Source of the DNA: an uncultured Paraprevotella sp.
GTDB taxonomy: Bacteria; Bacteroidota; Bacteroidia; Bacteroidales; Bacteroidaceae
Length of the DNA: 64,000 bases
Direction: 5' to 3'
Assembly: GCA_910586505.1 (NCBI GenBank)
Contig: CAJUGV010000008.1
Location: 37,268 to 101,267, forward strand
How positions within the stretch are numbered: the first letter of the stretch is position 1; every line of letters starts with the position of its first letter. Of the stretch, positions 35,333 to 44,465 are shown in pieces. The position numbers were made by a program, and so were the translations under genes. A model generated the notes under the pieces. That model was not told the origin of the DNA and ran no database searches. It worked only from the letters and a program-made list of their open reading frames with translations.

Positions 35333-36766
35333 ATGGGCGGTTTTTTCGGCGTCATCTCAAAGACGCAGTGTGTGGCCGATTTGTTTTACGGCACGGATTA
35401 TAATTCTCATTTGGGCACGCGAAGGGGCGGACTTGCCACTTACAGCAAGGAACATGGCTTTATCAGGTCTATACATAATTTGGAAAGTACTTATTTCCGT
35501 ACGAAGTTCGAGGATGAGCTCGGACAGTTCAAAGGAAATGCCGGCATCGGCGTGATCAGTGATACGGATGCGCAGCCTTTGCTGATGAACTCTCATCTGG
35601 GACGTTTTGCCATAGTGACGGTTGCGAAAATCAACAATGCGGAGGCCTTGGCTTCCAAGATGCTGGAACGCGGCATGCACTTCTCGGAATTCAGCTCAGG
35701 AAAGATTAATCCTACGGAACTGGTCGCCTTGCTGATCAATCAGGGAGGGACATTCGTGGAAGGAATCGAGAATGTGTTCAAGGAGATCAAGGGCTCCTGT
35801 TCTTTGCTCTTGCTTACGGAAGACGGAGTGATCGCCGCCCGTGACAGTTGGGGACGTACCCCCGTGGTGGTTGGAAAGAAAGAAGGGGCATATGCCGTGA
35901 CGGGAGAGTCTACAGCGTTTCCCAATCTGGATTATGAGACGGTCTATTATCTTGGTCCCGGGGAGATTGTAAGACTTCAGGCCGATGAAATGGAGGTGAT
36001 GCGCCGTCCGAACAAAAGGATGCAGATCTGTTCCTTCCTTTGGGTGTATTACGGTTTTCCCACATCATGCTATGAGGGGAAGAATGTGGAGGAGTTCCGT
36101 TTTAAGTGCGGATGCAAAATGGGGCAGAGCGACTCGGCAGAAGTAGACTGCGCCTGCGGCATACCCGATTCCGGTATCGGCATGGCGTTGGGTTATGCGG
36201 CCGGTAAGGGAGTTCCTTATCAGCGCGCCATATCCAAATATACTCCCACATGGCCGCGCAGTTTCACGCCGAGCAATCAGGAGATGCGTTCCCTGGTGGC
36301 TAAGATGAAGTTGATTGCCAACCGCGATATGTTGAAAGACAAGCGTGTGCTCTTTTGTGATGATTCGATTGTCAGGGGAACGCAGTTGCGTGACAATACG
36401 AAGATTCTCTTCGATTACGGAGCCAAGGAGGTGCATATGCGTATTGCCTGTCCGCCGCTTATTTACGGTTGTCCCTTTATCAACTTTACGTCATCGAAGA
36501 GTGATATGGAGCTTATTACCCGCCGTCTTATCAAGGAGTTCGAAGGAGATGAGAACAAGAATCTGGAGAAGTATGCCCAGACCGGTTCGCCAGAATACAA
36601 CCGTATGGTGGATACCATAGCCGAACGGCTCAACCTCTCTTCGTTGAAGTTTAATACATTGGAAGATCTGATAGAAGCTGTCGGATTGCCCAAGTGCCAG
36701 ATCTGTACGCATTGCTTTGACGGCAGCAGCCGTTTCACTTTGGAACAGGAAAACACGGAGGAATGA
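35333..36766 (+). CDS. amidophosphoribosyltransferase-like protein lacking the N-terminal Cys
   Basis: A 477-aa PurF-family protein. PurF makes phosphoribosylamine from PRPP and glutamine. Here the N-terminus reads MGGFFGVISK where active enzymes have MCGIFG or a processed CGVFG, so the glutaminase nucleophile is Gly. The glutaminase-domain sequence is otherwise kept (RRGGLATYS, NAGIGVISDT). The PRPP loop VLFCDDSIVRGTQLRD is intact at about 340-355. Cysteines corresponding to Fe-S ligands seem kept (QICSF, IYGCPF, PKCQICTHC). The start at 35333 is the family start. A true purF may lie elsewhere. It ends 50 nt before a symporter gene. Confidence 0.85.
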   Translation: MGGFFGVISKTQCVADLFYGTDYNSHLGTRRGGLATYSKEHGFIRSIHNLESTYFRTKFEDELGQFKGNAGIGVISDTDAQPLLMNSHLGRFAIVTVAKINNAEALASKMLERGMHFSEFSSGKINPTELVALLINQGGTFVEGIENVFKEIKGSCSLLLLTEDGVIAARDSWGRTPVVVGKKEGAYAVTGESTAFPNLDYETVYYLGPGEIVRLQADEMEVMRRPNKRMQICSFLWVYYGFPTSCYEGKNVEEFRFKCGCKMGQSDSAEVDCACGIPDSGIGMALGYAAGKGVPYQRAISKYTPTWPRSFTPSNQEMRSLVAKMKLIANRDMLKDKRVLFCDDSIVRGTQLRDNTKILFDYGAKEVHMRIACPPLIYGCPFINFTSSKSDMELITRRLIKEFEGDENKNLEKYAQTGSPEYNRMVDTIAERLNLSSLKFNTLEDLIEAVGLPKCQICTHCFDGSSRFTLEQENTEE

Positions 36767-36815
36767 GCGGCAACCGGAACCTTTCACGCGAAAAGAACAT
36801 AAGCGGGGAAACCAT

Positions 36816-38267
36816 ATGAATACACTCTTTATTTTGTTGACGATAGCCGTTTATTTTGCCTTGTTATTCGTCATTTCGCGCAAGGCGGGAGGGGCGGGGG
36901 ATAACGATACTTTCTTCCGTGGCAACAGGCAGTCCCCCTGGTGGGCCGTGGCGTTCGGCATGATCGGGGCTTCGTTGTCGGGAGTCAGTTTCGTTTCCGT
37001 GCCGGGAATGGTGCGTAACATAGATATGACCTACATGCAGATGTGTGTAGGCTTTTTTTTCGGTTATCTTGTAGTTGCTTTTGTATTGTTGCCTTTGTAC
37101 TACAGGCTCAACCTGACGTCCATTTACTCTTACTTGGATATCCGGTTCGGAAAATGTGCCTATCGCACAGGGGCGTCTTTCTTTCTGCTTTCCAAGATGC
37201 TGGGAGCGGCAGCCCGTCTGTATCTGGTCTGTATGATTTTGCAGGAATATGTGTTGGGCGGCATGGGTATTCCGTTTGGAGTGACGGCTGCGGGTACGGT
37301 GTTTCTGATCTGGCTGTACACCTTTCGGGGCGGTATCAGATCGTTGGTCTGGACGGATTCTCTTCAGACATTATGCCTGATAGCTTCTCTTCTGTTGATC
37401 TTGTACCAGTTGTGCCATCAGAGTGGTTTTACGGTGGCGGAAGGAATACGTTATGTGACGGACAGCTCGTACAGTCGTTGGATAGAGTGGGGAGACTGGA
37501 CGTCGCGGCAGCACTTTGTCAAACAGTTTCTGAGCGGAGTGTTTATCGTGATAGTCATGACGGGATTGGATCAGGACATGATGCAGAAAAATCTGACGTG
37601 CAAGAACTTACGTGAAGCACAGAAAGATATGTGTGCTTATGGATTCCTTTTTATCCCTTTGAACTGGCTTTTTCTGAGTATGGGGATTCTGCTGCTTGCG
37701 CTGGCAGTTCGTGAGGGAATCCCGTTGCCCGAAAAGGGTGATGAGATCCTTCCTCTTTTTTGTGTGGAAGGCTATCTGGGAAAAGGGGTACTGACACTGT
37801 TTACCATCGGGATCATAGCGGCGGCGTTCAGTAGTGCCGATTCTGCGCTGACTGCTCTTACCACGAGTTTTTGTGTGGATATTCTGGATGTGGAGAGACG
37901 TTTCCCGCGTCCGGAAAAGGTGAGAATGCAGGTGCACGGCGTGATAGCCTTTTTGTTTGTAGGCTTCATACTTTGGTTTGAGGCTGTGAACGATTCCAGC
38001 GTGATCGATGCCATATATGTCGTCGCATCCTATACTTACGGACCGTTGCTGGGCTTGTTCGGGTTCGGCATGCTGACCCGTCGTGTGCCGTGTCCTTCTT
38101 CCATACCCTTTATCTGTATCATGGCTCCGTTATGCTGTTATTTGCTGAATGCCTTTACCGTGTCGGTGTATTCCTATCATTTCGGATATGAGTTGCTGAT
38201 GCTGAACGGAATGTTGACTTTTGTCGGGTTGTATGCCTTTTCATACAGTGAGAAGGGCGGAAGTTGA
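36816..38267 (+). CDS. sodium:solute symporter (SSS family)
   Basis: A 483-aa inner-membrane transporter with about 13 hydrophobic segments. Family marks include FFRGNRQSPWWAVAFGMIGASLSGVSFV (core SPWWAVAFGMIGA) and the sodium-site region AAAFSSADSALTALTTSF. Na+-coupled uptake of an organic solute is expected; substrate unknown. The start at 36816 follows the PurF-like gene by 50 nt, possibly as an operon. Confidence 0.92.
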   Translation: MNTLFILLTIAVYFALLFVISRKAGGAGDNDTFFRGNRQSPWWAVAFGMIGASLSGVSFVSVPGMVRNIDMTYMQMCVGFFFGYLVVAFVLLPLYYRLNLTSIYSYLDIRFGKCAYRTGASFFLLSKMLGAAARLYLVCMILQEYVLGGMGIPFGVTAAGTVFLIWLYTFRGGIRSLVWTDSLQTLCLIASLLLILYQLCHQSGFTVAEGIRYVTDSSYSRWIEWGDWTSRQHFVKQFLSGVFIVIVMTGLDQDMMQKNLTCKNLREAQKDMCAYGFLFIPLNWLFLSMGILLLALAVREGIPLPEKGDEILPLFCVEGYLGKGVLTLFTIGIIAAAFSSADSALTALTTSFCVDILDVERRFPRPEKVRMQVHGVIAFLFVGFILWFEAVNDSSVIDAIYVVASYTYGPLLGLFGFGMLTRRVPCPSSIPFICIMAPLCCYLLNAFTVSVYSYHFGYELLMLNGMLTFVGLYAFSYSEKGGS

Positions 38268-38354
38268 GATTTCGACGGGAGGGCAGACAACCGGCTTTTC
38301 CCGGCCTTTCGCAACCCTTGTATGAATGGCGCGGGAAGTGCGGCACGGCGCCGT

Positions 38355-38422
38355 AAAAAATGATGCTCTTCATTTTTTATTTTCGTGCTCATGAAATTTA
38401 TTTTTGTTCCGCATCATTTTTT
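38355..38422. repeat. intergenic hairpin, repeat-family copy C with inverted loop
   Basis: End arms 38355-38366 and 38411-38422 pair perfectly (12 bp) and the 3' side has the family tail CCGCATCATTTTTT. The loop, 38383-38394, reads TCGTGCTCATGA, the reverse complement of the copy A loop TCATGAGCACGA. The arm interiors do not pair well, unlike copies A and B. It lies after the symporter gene. Confidence 0.7.
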
Positions 38423-38450
38423 TGCGCGGAGCGCATACTGTTTTAAAGTG

Positions 38451-38486
38451 ACGAGCGCCGGTGTCCTGATGAACACCGGCGCTCGT
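38451..38486. terminator. GC-rich hairpin terminator
   Basis: Perfect 14-bp GC-rich arms (38451-38464, 38473-38486) with an 8-nt loop lie between convergent genes, next to the DUF2582-like stop codon. Confidence 0.75.
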
Positions 38487-38510
38487 TCGGGTATAGGGCT
38501 GACACATTGT

Positions 38511-38738
38511 TTATCCGAATCTGAACATAATGTCTTCTTTCTCATCCGATACCCAGTAGACGCCATCTTTCTTTTGGATGAAGATGTTGTTCTCGCGGGC
38601 AAGCCAGCCGAGAGCCAGTGCCGTGTCTTCAGTACTTAGCTGAAGTTTCTCAGCTATTTCTTGCAGTGTAATTTCCCGTGTTTCCTTTAAAGCTTGCCAG
38701 ATCCTGCCGGCATTGGTTCCGATTTCATGTTTGTACAT
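38511..38738 (-). CDS. winged helix-turn-helix protein (DUF2582-like)
   Basis: A 75-aa protein starting MYKHEIGTNAGRIWQALKET, with ITLQEIAEKLQLSTEDTALALGWL as helix-turn-helix and YWVSDE as the wing, matching the small wHTH family DUF2582. It may bind DNA. It lies 11 nt downstream of the TolC-type gene on the same strand, so it appears to be the last gene of the efflux operon. Confidence 0.82.
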   Translation of the reverse strand: MYKHEIGTNAGRIWQALKETREITLQEIAEKLQLSTEDTALALGWLARENNIFIQKKDGVYWVSDEKEDIMFRFG

Positions 38739-38749
38739 AAGTGATGATG

Positions 38750-40099
38750 TTAGTGATGATATAATGTGCCTGCTGCCTTCTTGTATCTGATGTGATTCAG
38801 GTATAACTGGTAGTGGGCGTTAACTTGAGTCTCATAAGCTTGTTGCCAAAGGGCCTGTGCTTCCAGATGGTCGGAGAGTGATTCCAGTCCGGCTGCGAAC
38901 TGGCTTTGACTTACTTTGCGGTTTTCCGTTGCTTGTTCCAATGAGCGGTCCGCGATTTTGCATTCCATCTCGGCCTCGTTCAGATTGTTGGCCGCTTGGG
39001 TCAGTTCGAGAATCATCTGTTCGTTCAGGCTTTCCCTTTCCAGACGGGTCTGCTCCAGTTTTGCTTTGGCGGCTTTTACTTTATTGGTACGTTCTCCGAA
39101 GTGATACAGCGGTATGCTCACGTTCAACAGTACAGAGAAACTTCCGTCATTGAATAGCGTCTCCTTGTTCAGTTCGAATCCATGCAGGTAGTTGAAGGCT
39201 CCTTGCAGCCCTACTTTGGGAAGCAGTTCGCTGCGGTTCAACCTGATCTGCTGTTGCGCCATACTTTCCTGCCTGTCCAGCAGAGCATATTCGGGGCGGG
39301 CTGAGATGTCGCTTGTCTGTAAGTTACCGTAAGTTGTCGGTTGGGGCAGCTCGCCTTCGATGAGGATGTTTTCATTGAGCGGTTTGCCAATGAGATGGCA
39401 GAGGTTCATGGTGGCCAGTCTCAGTGCATTGTCGGCCTTGCGGACGGCCAGTTCGCTTTCGTTGAGTTTGACCTGTACTTTAAGTACGTCGTTGTGAGGT
39501 TTCAGGCCGTGACGGTATGCACTTTCCACGTTTCCGGACAGTTCCGTGAGCGCGGCTTTGTATTTTTCGGCCACTTTCGTGAGTTCCCGTGCCTTGACCA
39601 CCATGGCGTAGGCTTCGTCCGTTTTTACGATGACTTCGGTAGCTGTCAGTGTTTCGTTGATTTGTGCCATCTCATTTCCGATGGAAGCCATCCGATAGGC
39701 CGTTTTTATCTTTCCACCGGTATAGAGGGGCTGTTCCAGTTGCACTCCCCCCAGAAACATCGGCCCTACTTTATAATTAAGGTCGATACCCGGGAAGAAA
39801 GCATATTGCCGGAGCGGCCCGGTCTCGGAAATGATCGGTAGCTGTCCGCTGCCCGAACTGTATCCCCCGTCTGCCGTGCTGTACAGCCCCGTGGCATTGG
39901 CTGTCAGATTGGGAAAGAAATTGCCTTTCATACTTTTCATGGTATAGCGCGTCTGTTCCGTTTGCCGGCTTGCAGCCGCTATCTCTTTGTTGTGTGCCAG
40001 TGCCATTTCCCGGCATCGCTCCAGGTTCAGGGTCTCTTGTGCATGCAAGGCGGCGGTGTGGCAGAGGATGTATAAGATGATAATGTGATTCTTTTTCAT
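38750..40099 (-). CDS. TolC-family outer-membrane efflux protein
   Basis: A 449-aa outer-membrane channel with a signal peptide ending near LHAQE. Two repeats of long helices and short strands follow the TolC pattern (LNLERCREMALAHNKEIAAAS; SELAVRKADNALRLATMNLC). It is third in the operon MFP-RND-TolC and overlaps the RND gene stop by 4 nt. It is expected to complete the tripartite pump; the exported compound is unknown. Confidence 0.93.
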   Translation of the reverse strand: MKKNHIIILYILCHTAALHAQETLNLERCREMALAHNKEIAAASRQTEQTRYTMKSMKGNFFPNLTANATGLYSTADGGYSSGSGQLPIISETGPLRQYAFFPGIDLNYKVGPMFLGGVQLEQPLYTGGKIKTAYRMASIGNEMAQINETLTATEVIVKTDEAYAMVVKARELTKVAEKYKAALTELSGNVESAYRHGLKPHNDVLKVQVKLNESELAVRKADNALRLATMNLCHLIGKPLNENILIEGELPQPTTYGNLQTSDISARPEYALLDRQESMAQQQIRLNRSELLPKVGLQGAFNYLHGFELNKETLFNDGSFSVLLNVSIPLYHFGERTNKVKAAKAKLEQTRLERESLNEQMILELTQAANNLNEAEMECKIADRSLEQATENRKVSQSQFAAGLESLSDHLEAQALWQQAYETQVNAHYQLYLNHIRYKKAAGTLYHH

Positions 40100-43000
40100 G
40101 CGTCTGTTTGTTTAATGTGAAAGAATAAGGCGTACAGCACGGGGATGAACAGCAGGGTAATGACGGTGCTGAACAGGAGTCCGCCCATGATAGATGCGGC
40201 CAGTGAGCCGAACATCGAGTCTGTAAGCAATGGTATCATACCCAGGATTGTGGTAAGCGAAGCCATCATCACAGGTCGCAACCTGCTTTGCGCACTGTCT
40301 ATGAGCGCCTGGGTGGGATCGGTACCCCGCTTGAGCTGCAGGGTGATTTCATCCATTAGTACGATGCCGTTCTTTATCAGCATGCCTATAAGTCCCAATG
40401 TGCCTACGATGGCCACGAAATTGAAGGTTTTGCCCGTGATGAGCGTGACGGCTACCACGCCGATCAGAATCAACGGCAGGCAGCAGAAAATGATGAGTGG
40501 CTTCCGATAGTCCTTGAACAGCATAATCAGTATGCCGATCATGAGGATGATAGCCAGCGGGAAGTTGCGGAACAGGTATTCCATGGCCTCGTTATTGGCC
40601 GCTTTCTCGCCCTGCCATTTCAGGCTGTAGCCTTCCGGCAGGTCGATTTGCTCTATTTTCCCGGCTATGCTTTGCCATGCCTTCTCCGTTTCCACTCCGG
40701 GGGCAGGCGAACATTGCACGCTTTGGCTGCGCTGTTCGTCGTAGCGCGGGATGACGGGGTCCTCCCAGCGGATGTCTACGTTCTTACTGATCTGTTGTAA
40801 TGGTGTGCTGCCCAGCAGGCTTTCCGCAAGGTCTTCTTTCGAGAGTGTGCCTGTTTTCAGTTTCAGCATGGTCTCTTCGGTGAGCAGTCCGCTCAGCGAG
40901 GGAATGGAAGAGAACACTTGCGTGTTGTTCAGGTCCTCTATGGCCTGTCCTTTTTCGTTGAGGCAGCGCAGGTAGATGTTGTCTTTGTGGATGCCTTGAT
41001 AGAATGATCCGATAGGGATGCCGCTGGTGGCTGTCAGCAGCGACATGCTGACATCGTTCCGGCTTAGTCCTAAGGTGCGTGCCGCCGGCTGGTCGTATTC
41101 CACTGTGAGTACCGGCACTTGCGGATCCCAGTTTGTAGTAATGAGCCGCACATCCGGACACTGTTCCATAATGACCCGTGCGCTGTCTGCCAGACGGTGA
41201 AGTACGGCCGGATCCGGTCCGAGGAACTGTGCTTCGATGGGATATTTCTTGAACATCAGGTTGTAGCGCTTCATCTTGACGTATGCGTCGGGGTAGTGTG
41301 CACTCAGGTATTCCTGTATCTCGTCCATGTTGTCCTCGAGTTCTTTGGCCGATGTGAAATCAATGATAAGTTCTCCGTAAGCCAGCGACGGATTGGCGAT
41401 GCTGCGTACCAGATTGTAGCGTCCCGGAGTGCCTCCGACCGACATGGTAATGTGTGTGATTTCCTTACGGCTTTTCAGATAAGCCTCTATTTCTTTCAAG
41501 TCGTTGACAACGCGCGTGGAGTTGGTGCCTTCCGGAAGTTTATATTCCATATACATCTGGTCGTAGACCATATCAGGGAAGAAACCCTGACGCATGTAGC
41601 GATAGCCGAAAGCCGACAAAGCAAGCAAGGCTACCATGGACAGGACGAAGCTCCAGCGATGGTGCAGACCGAAAGTGAGCGCGTGGCGCAGTAGGGCGTA
41701 TGTACGTCCTTTATATTCTCTTTTTCCGGAGGCGTTCTGTTCGGCTTTTATATGCAGCCGGCGTTCGGCCATGAGGGGGACGTGTACAAGTGCCAGTACC
41801 CAACTTAACAGCAATGATACGGCAAGTACGATGAACAGGTCGCGTGTATAGACACCGGCTGTGTCCGGAGACATGAAGATAGGGAGAAACGCAATGATGG
41901 CGATCAGGGTGGCACCCAGTAACGGCATGGCTGTTTGCCGCCCGATGGCAGTCATGGCTTCCATTCTGCTTTTTCCGGCTTTCAGATCCACTAATATACC
42001 GTCTATTATCACAATGGCGTTGTCTACCAGCATTCCCATGGCAAGTACAAACGCGCCGAGTGATACGCGTTGCATAGTCCCGTCCATGTTTTGCAGGAAT
42101 AAGAATGATCCGAACACCGTGACGATGAGGCTGATACCGATAATCAGTCCGCTTTTGAATCCCATGGTAAGCATGAGGATGAAAATGACGATGACGATGG
42201 ATTCAATCAGATTGATGACGAAGGTGCTCAGGGAGTCGCCTACACGTTCCGGCTGGTAGAATACTTTGTGGTAATTCACGCCGCTGGGAAGTTGGGTTTC
42301 CTTTATCTGGGAAAGCTCGTTTTCCACTTCGGCGCCTACTTTTATGATGTCCGAACCGGTGGAAGCGGCTATCAGTATGCCTATGGAACGTTCGTTGTCA
42401 TAGAACATCTCGTTGCGTGTCGGTGATTCCGTATCCTTTTCGATGCGGGCGATGTCGCGTAGCCGGAGCTGATCGTCGTCGTGCCCCTGGATGAGCATGT
42501 TACCAATATCTTCCACGGTCTGGAACTTATTGTTTACCGTGACGCGAATGCGGTTGTCACCGTTCTCATAATATCCTGTATAGGTGGTCTGGTTCTGTCC
42601 GTTCAGTGTGGAGAGCACCTCAATCGGTTTGACGCCGAGATTGGCCATTCTGTCTTGTAGCAGCGAGATGTTGATGCATTCAGGTCTGTGGCCGTATAGT
42701 TCTACGCGGTCGACGTTTTTCAGTACGGTGAGTCGCCGTTTGATGAGTTCTGCATAGTCGGAGAGTTCCCGGTCGTTCATTCCATCTCCGGTAAGGGCGT
42801 AGAACATACCGTACACATTGCCGAAATCATCTTTTACCATCGGAGTGGAAACACCCGACGGCAGAGAAGTCCGGGCGTCGTCCACTTTGCGTCGGAGTAA
42901 ATCCCAGTGTTGTTCTACGTCATCATCCTTTACGGTTGTCAGCAGGTTCACTTGAATGAGTGAGAGGTCGTTATAGGAATAACTCTCGATATCTTTTATG

Positions 43001-43230
43001 CCTCCCATTTTGCGGATGCTTTTTTCCAGTACATCCGTAACCTCAAGTTCCACCTGATGGGCGGACGCGCCGGGGTAGGTGGTGACAATCATGGCCGTTT
43101 TTACTTTAATCTCGGGGTCTTCCAGTTTGCTCATTTCATAACACGACCATGTTCCGCCTACTAATAGTACTGCAATAAAGAAGTATACAAGATTGCGGTT
43201 GTTGAAGGCCCATTTGCTGATGTCTGTCAT
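40096..43230 (-). CDS. RND-family efflux permease
   Basis: Inner-membrane proton-driven pump (1044 aa) of the AcrB/MexB superfamily. TM1 is followed by EDPEIKVKTAMIVTTYPGAS, with pore-domain repeats (about 40-330, 560-870) and the TM4 core MGMLVDNAIVIIDGI, which holds the conserved Asp. The C-terminal half has GLIGMLIKNGIVLMDEI. It overlaps the MFP gene by 4 nt and the TolC gene by 4 nt, typical of a coupled operon. Confidence 0.95.
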   Translation of the reverse strand: MTDISKWAFNNRNLVYFFIAVLLVGGTWSCYEMSKLEDPEIKVKTAMIVTTYPGASAHQVELEVTDVLEKSIRKMGGIKDIESYSYNDLSLIQVNLLTTVKDDDVEQHWDLLRRKVDDARTSLPSGVSTPMVKDDFGNVYGMFYALTGDGMNDRELSDYAELIKRRLTVLKNVDRVELYGHRPECINISLLQDRMANLGVKPIEVLSTLNGQNQTTYTGYYENGDNRIRVTVNNKFQTVEDIGNMLIQGHDDDQLRLRDIARIEKDTESPTRNEMFYDNERSIGILIAASTGSDIIKVGAEVENELSQIKETQLPSGVNYHKVFYQPERVGDSLSTFVINLIESIVIVIFILMLTMGFKSGLIIGISLIVTVFGSFLFLQNMDGTMQRVSLGAFVLAMGMLVDNAIVIIDGILVDLKAGKSRMEAMTAIGRQTAMPLLGATLIAIIAFLPIFMSPDTAGVYTRDLFIVLAVSLLLSWVLALVHVPLMAERRLHIKAEQNASGKREYKGRTYALLRHALTFGLHHRWSFVLSMVALLALSAFGYRYMRQGFFPDMVYDQMYMEYKLPEGTNSTRVVNDLKEIEAYLKSRKEITHITMSVGGTPGRYNLVRSIANPSLAYGELIIDFTSAKELEDNMDEIQEYLSAHYPDAYVKMKRYNLMFKKYPIEAQFLGPDPAVLHRLADSARVIMEQCPDVRLITTNWDPQVPVLTVEYDQPAARTLGLSRNDVSMSLLTATSGIPIGSFYQGIHKDNIYLRCLNEKGQAIEDLNNTQVFSSIPSLSGLLTEETMLKLKTGTLSKEDLAESLLGSTPLQQISKNVDIRWEDPVIPRYDEQRSQSVQCSPAPGVETEKAWQSIAGKIEQIDLPEGYSLKWQGEKAANNEAMEYLFRNFPLAIILMIGILIMLFKDYRKPLIIFCCLPLILIGVVAVTLITGKTFNFVAIVGTLGLIGMLIKNGIVLMDEITLQLKRGTDPTQALIDSAQSRLRPVMMASLTTILGMIPLLTDSMFGSLAASIMGGLLFSTVITLLFIPVLYALFFHIKQTDA

Positions 43231-44294
43231 AACAATCCTCCGATATTGGTTGCACTGGCAGGAGGCAGTTGCGTTACGCTTTCCCCGTCCTGAATATGAT
43301 GAACTCCCGAAGAGACGATGATGTCTCCCGTTTTAACTTGTGAAGATGTGAAAGTGGCACGCCCGTCGGTTTGCAGTCTGACAAGGTCGACGCTGCGTTT
43401 ATGTACTTTCTTGTTTTTTGCATCGAAGATGAATACGCATGTTTCTCCTTTCTCGTGCAGGATGGCGGTAGAAGGAGCCGACATAGGAGCGTCCGCCGCA
43501 CATTCGCATACAATAGTTACCATGGTGTTCATCCCCGGAGACGGTTGTTCCGGATTGTTGCTATCCCATTTCAGTCGCATGGAATACAGTTGGTTGGCGT
43601 TGGCTTTAGGGATGATATGAAGCGGGGTGAGGGTGAAACGCATTCCGGGATAGATGTCTAAAGTACAGTAGTACTGCCGGAATTGTTCACGGCGTATGTA
43701 TTCGGTGGCCGGCAGGTTGATTTCCACTTCCGGCTGTCCGCTGCCTATCATTGTTATTACAGGCATTCCGGCACCTACCGTTTCGTGGGTGTCAAACATA
43801 TGTTTGTCGATGTATCCTTCAAACGGTGCATACAGTTTGGTATAGGCCAGCTGGTCTTTGTGGTGTGTGTATTTTGCTGTGATTTGTTTCAGTCCGTAGA
43901 CTGCTTTGTCATTGGCGGCGGGGGTGGTGCCTCCATCTTTATATAGTGCCATCACCCGTTCGGCCTCGCTTTTCACCTGTTTGTATTCGGCTTCGGTGGC
44001 GTTCAGTTGGATCCGGTAGTCTGTAGGGTCGAGTTCGGCCAGTAATTGTCCTTTTTTTACTTTGCTACCTTCTTTTGCATAAATTTTCCGTATAGTACCG
44101 CTTACTCTGAAGGCCAGGCTGGCATTTTCGGCCGCCCTCACCTTGCCCGGATATTGCAGGGTACTATGCTCTGCAGCAGAAGTCACGGTGTCGGTTTTTA
44201 CTGTCTGCAGACGTACCTTCTCCTGTGGCTGTCGGGTACACGAGCCCGCATAAATAAGGATGATTCCTCCGATGATAACATTAAATTTCTTCAT
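43227..44294 (-). CDS. RND efflux periplasmic adaptor (membrane fusion protein)
   Basis: A 355-aa lipoprotein adaptor (lipobox AGSC, Cys19). It has the biotinyl-lipoyl-like half VRAAENASLAFRVSGTIRKI and KKGQLLAELDPTDYRIQL, a coiled coil, and a C-terminal beta region. It links the RND permease to TolC. First gene of the operon, divergent from an AraC-type regulator. Confidence 0.94.
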   Translation of the reverse strand: MKKFNVIIGGIILIYAGSCTRQPQEKVRLQTVKTDTVTSAAEHSTLQYPGKVRAAENASLAFRVSGTIRKIYAKEGSKVKKGQLLAELDPTDYRIQLNATEAEYKQVKSEAERVMALYKDGGTTPAANDKAVYGLKQITAKYTHHKDQLAYTKLYAPFEGYIDKHMFDTHETVGAGMPVITMIGSGQPEVEINLPATEYIRREQFRQYYCTLDIYPGMRFTLTPLHIIPKANANQLYSMRLKWDSNNPEQPSPGMNTMVTIVCECAADAPMSAPSTAILHEKGETCVFIFDAKNKKVHKRSVDLVRLQTDGRATFTSSQVKTGDIIVSSGVHHIQDGESVTQLPPASATNIGGLL

Positions 44295-44319
44295 AAATTT
44301 GGTTTTTTATTACAATATG

Positions 44320-44327
44320 CAAATATA
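44320..44327 (-). promoter_or_regulatory. -7 box for the first efflux operon
   Basis: TATATTTG on the minus strand matches TAnnTTTG, 26 nt upstream of the MFP start. The divergent regulator's -7 box TAATTTTG is at 44408-44415, so the promoters share a region of about 170 nt. Confidence 0.5.
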
Positions 44328-44407
44328 TTGGGTTTGACCGATAAAAGGAAGTCTCCAAGACGGTAATTTTTGTCGGATTTGTATGTTTTTAACTACAAAA
44401 ATGCTTA

Positions 44408-44415
44408 TAATTTTG
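44408..44415 (+). promoter_or_regulatory. -7 box for the AraC-type regulator
   Basis: TAATTTTG matches TAnnTTTG, 51 nt before the start codon at 44466. Confidence 0.45.
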
Positions 44416-44465
44416 CGGATTTATGTTTATTTTGTTCTTGTGAACATATTTATAGAATAGTGAGG

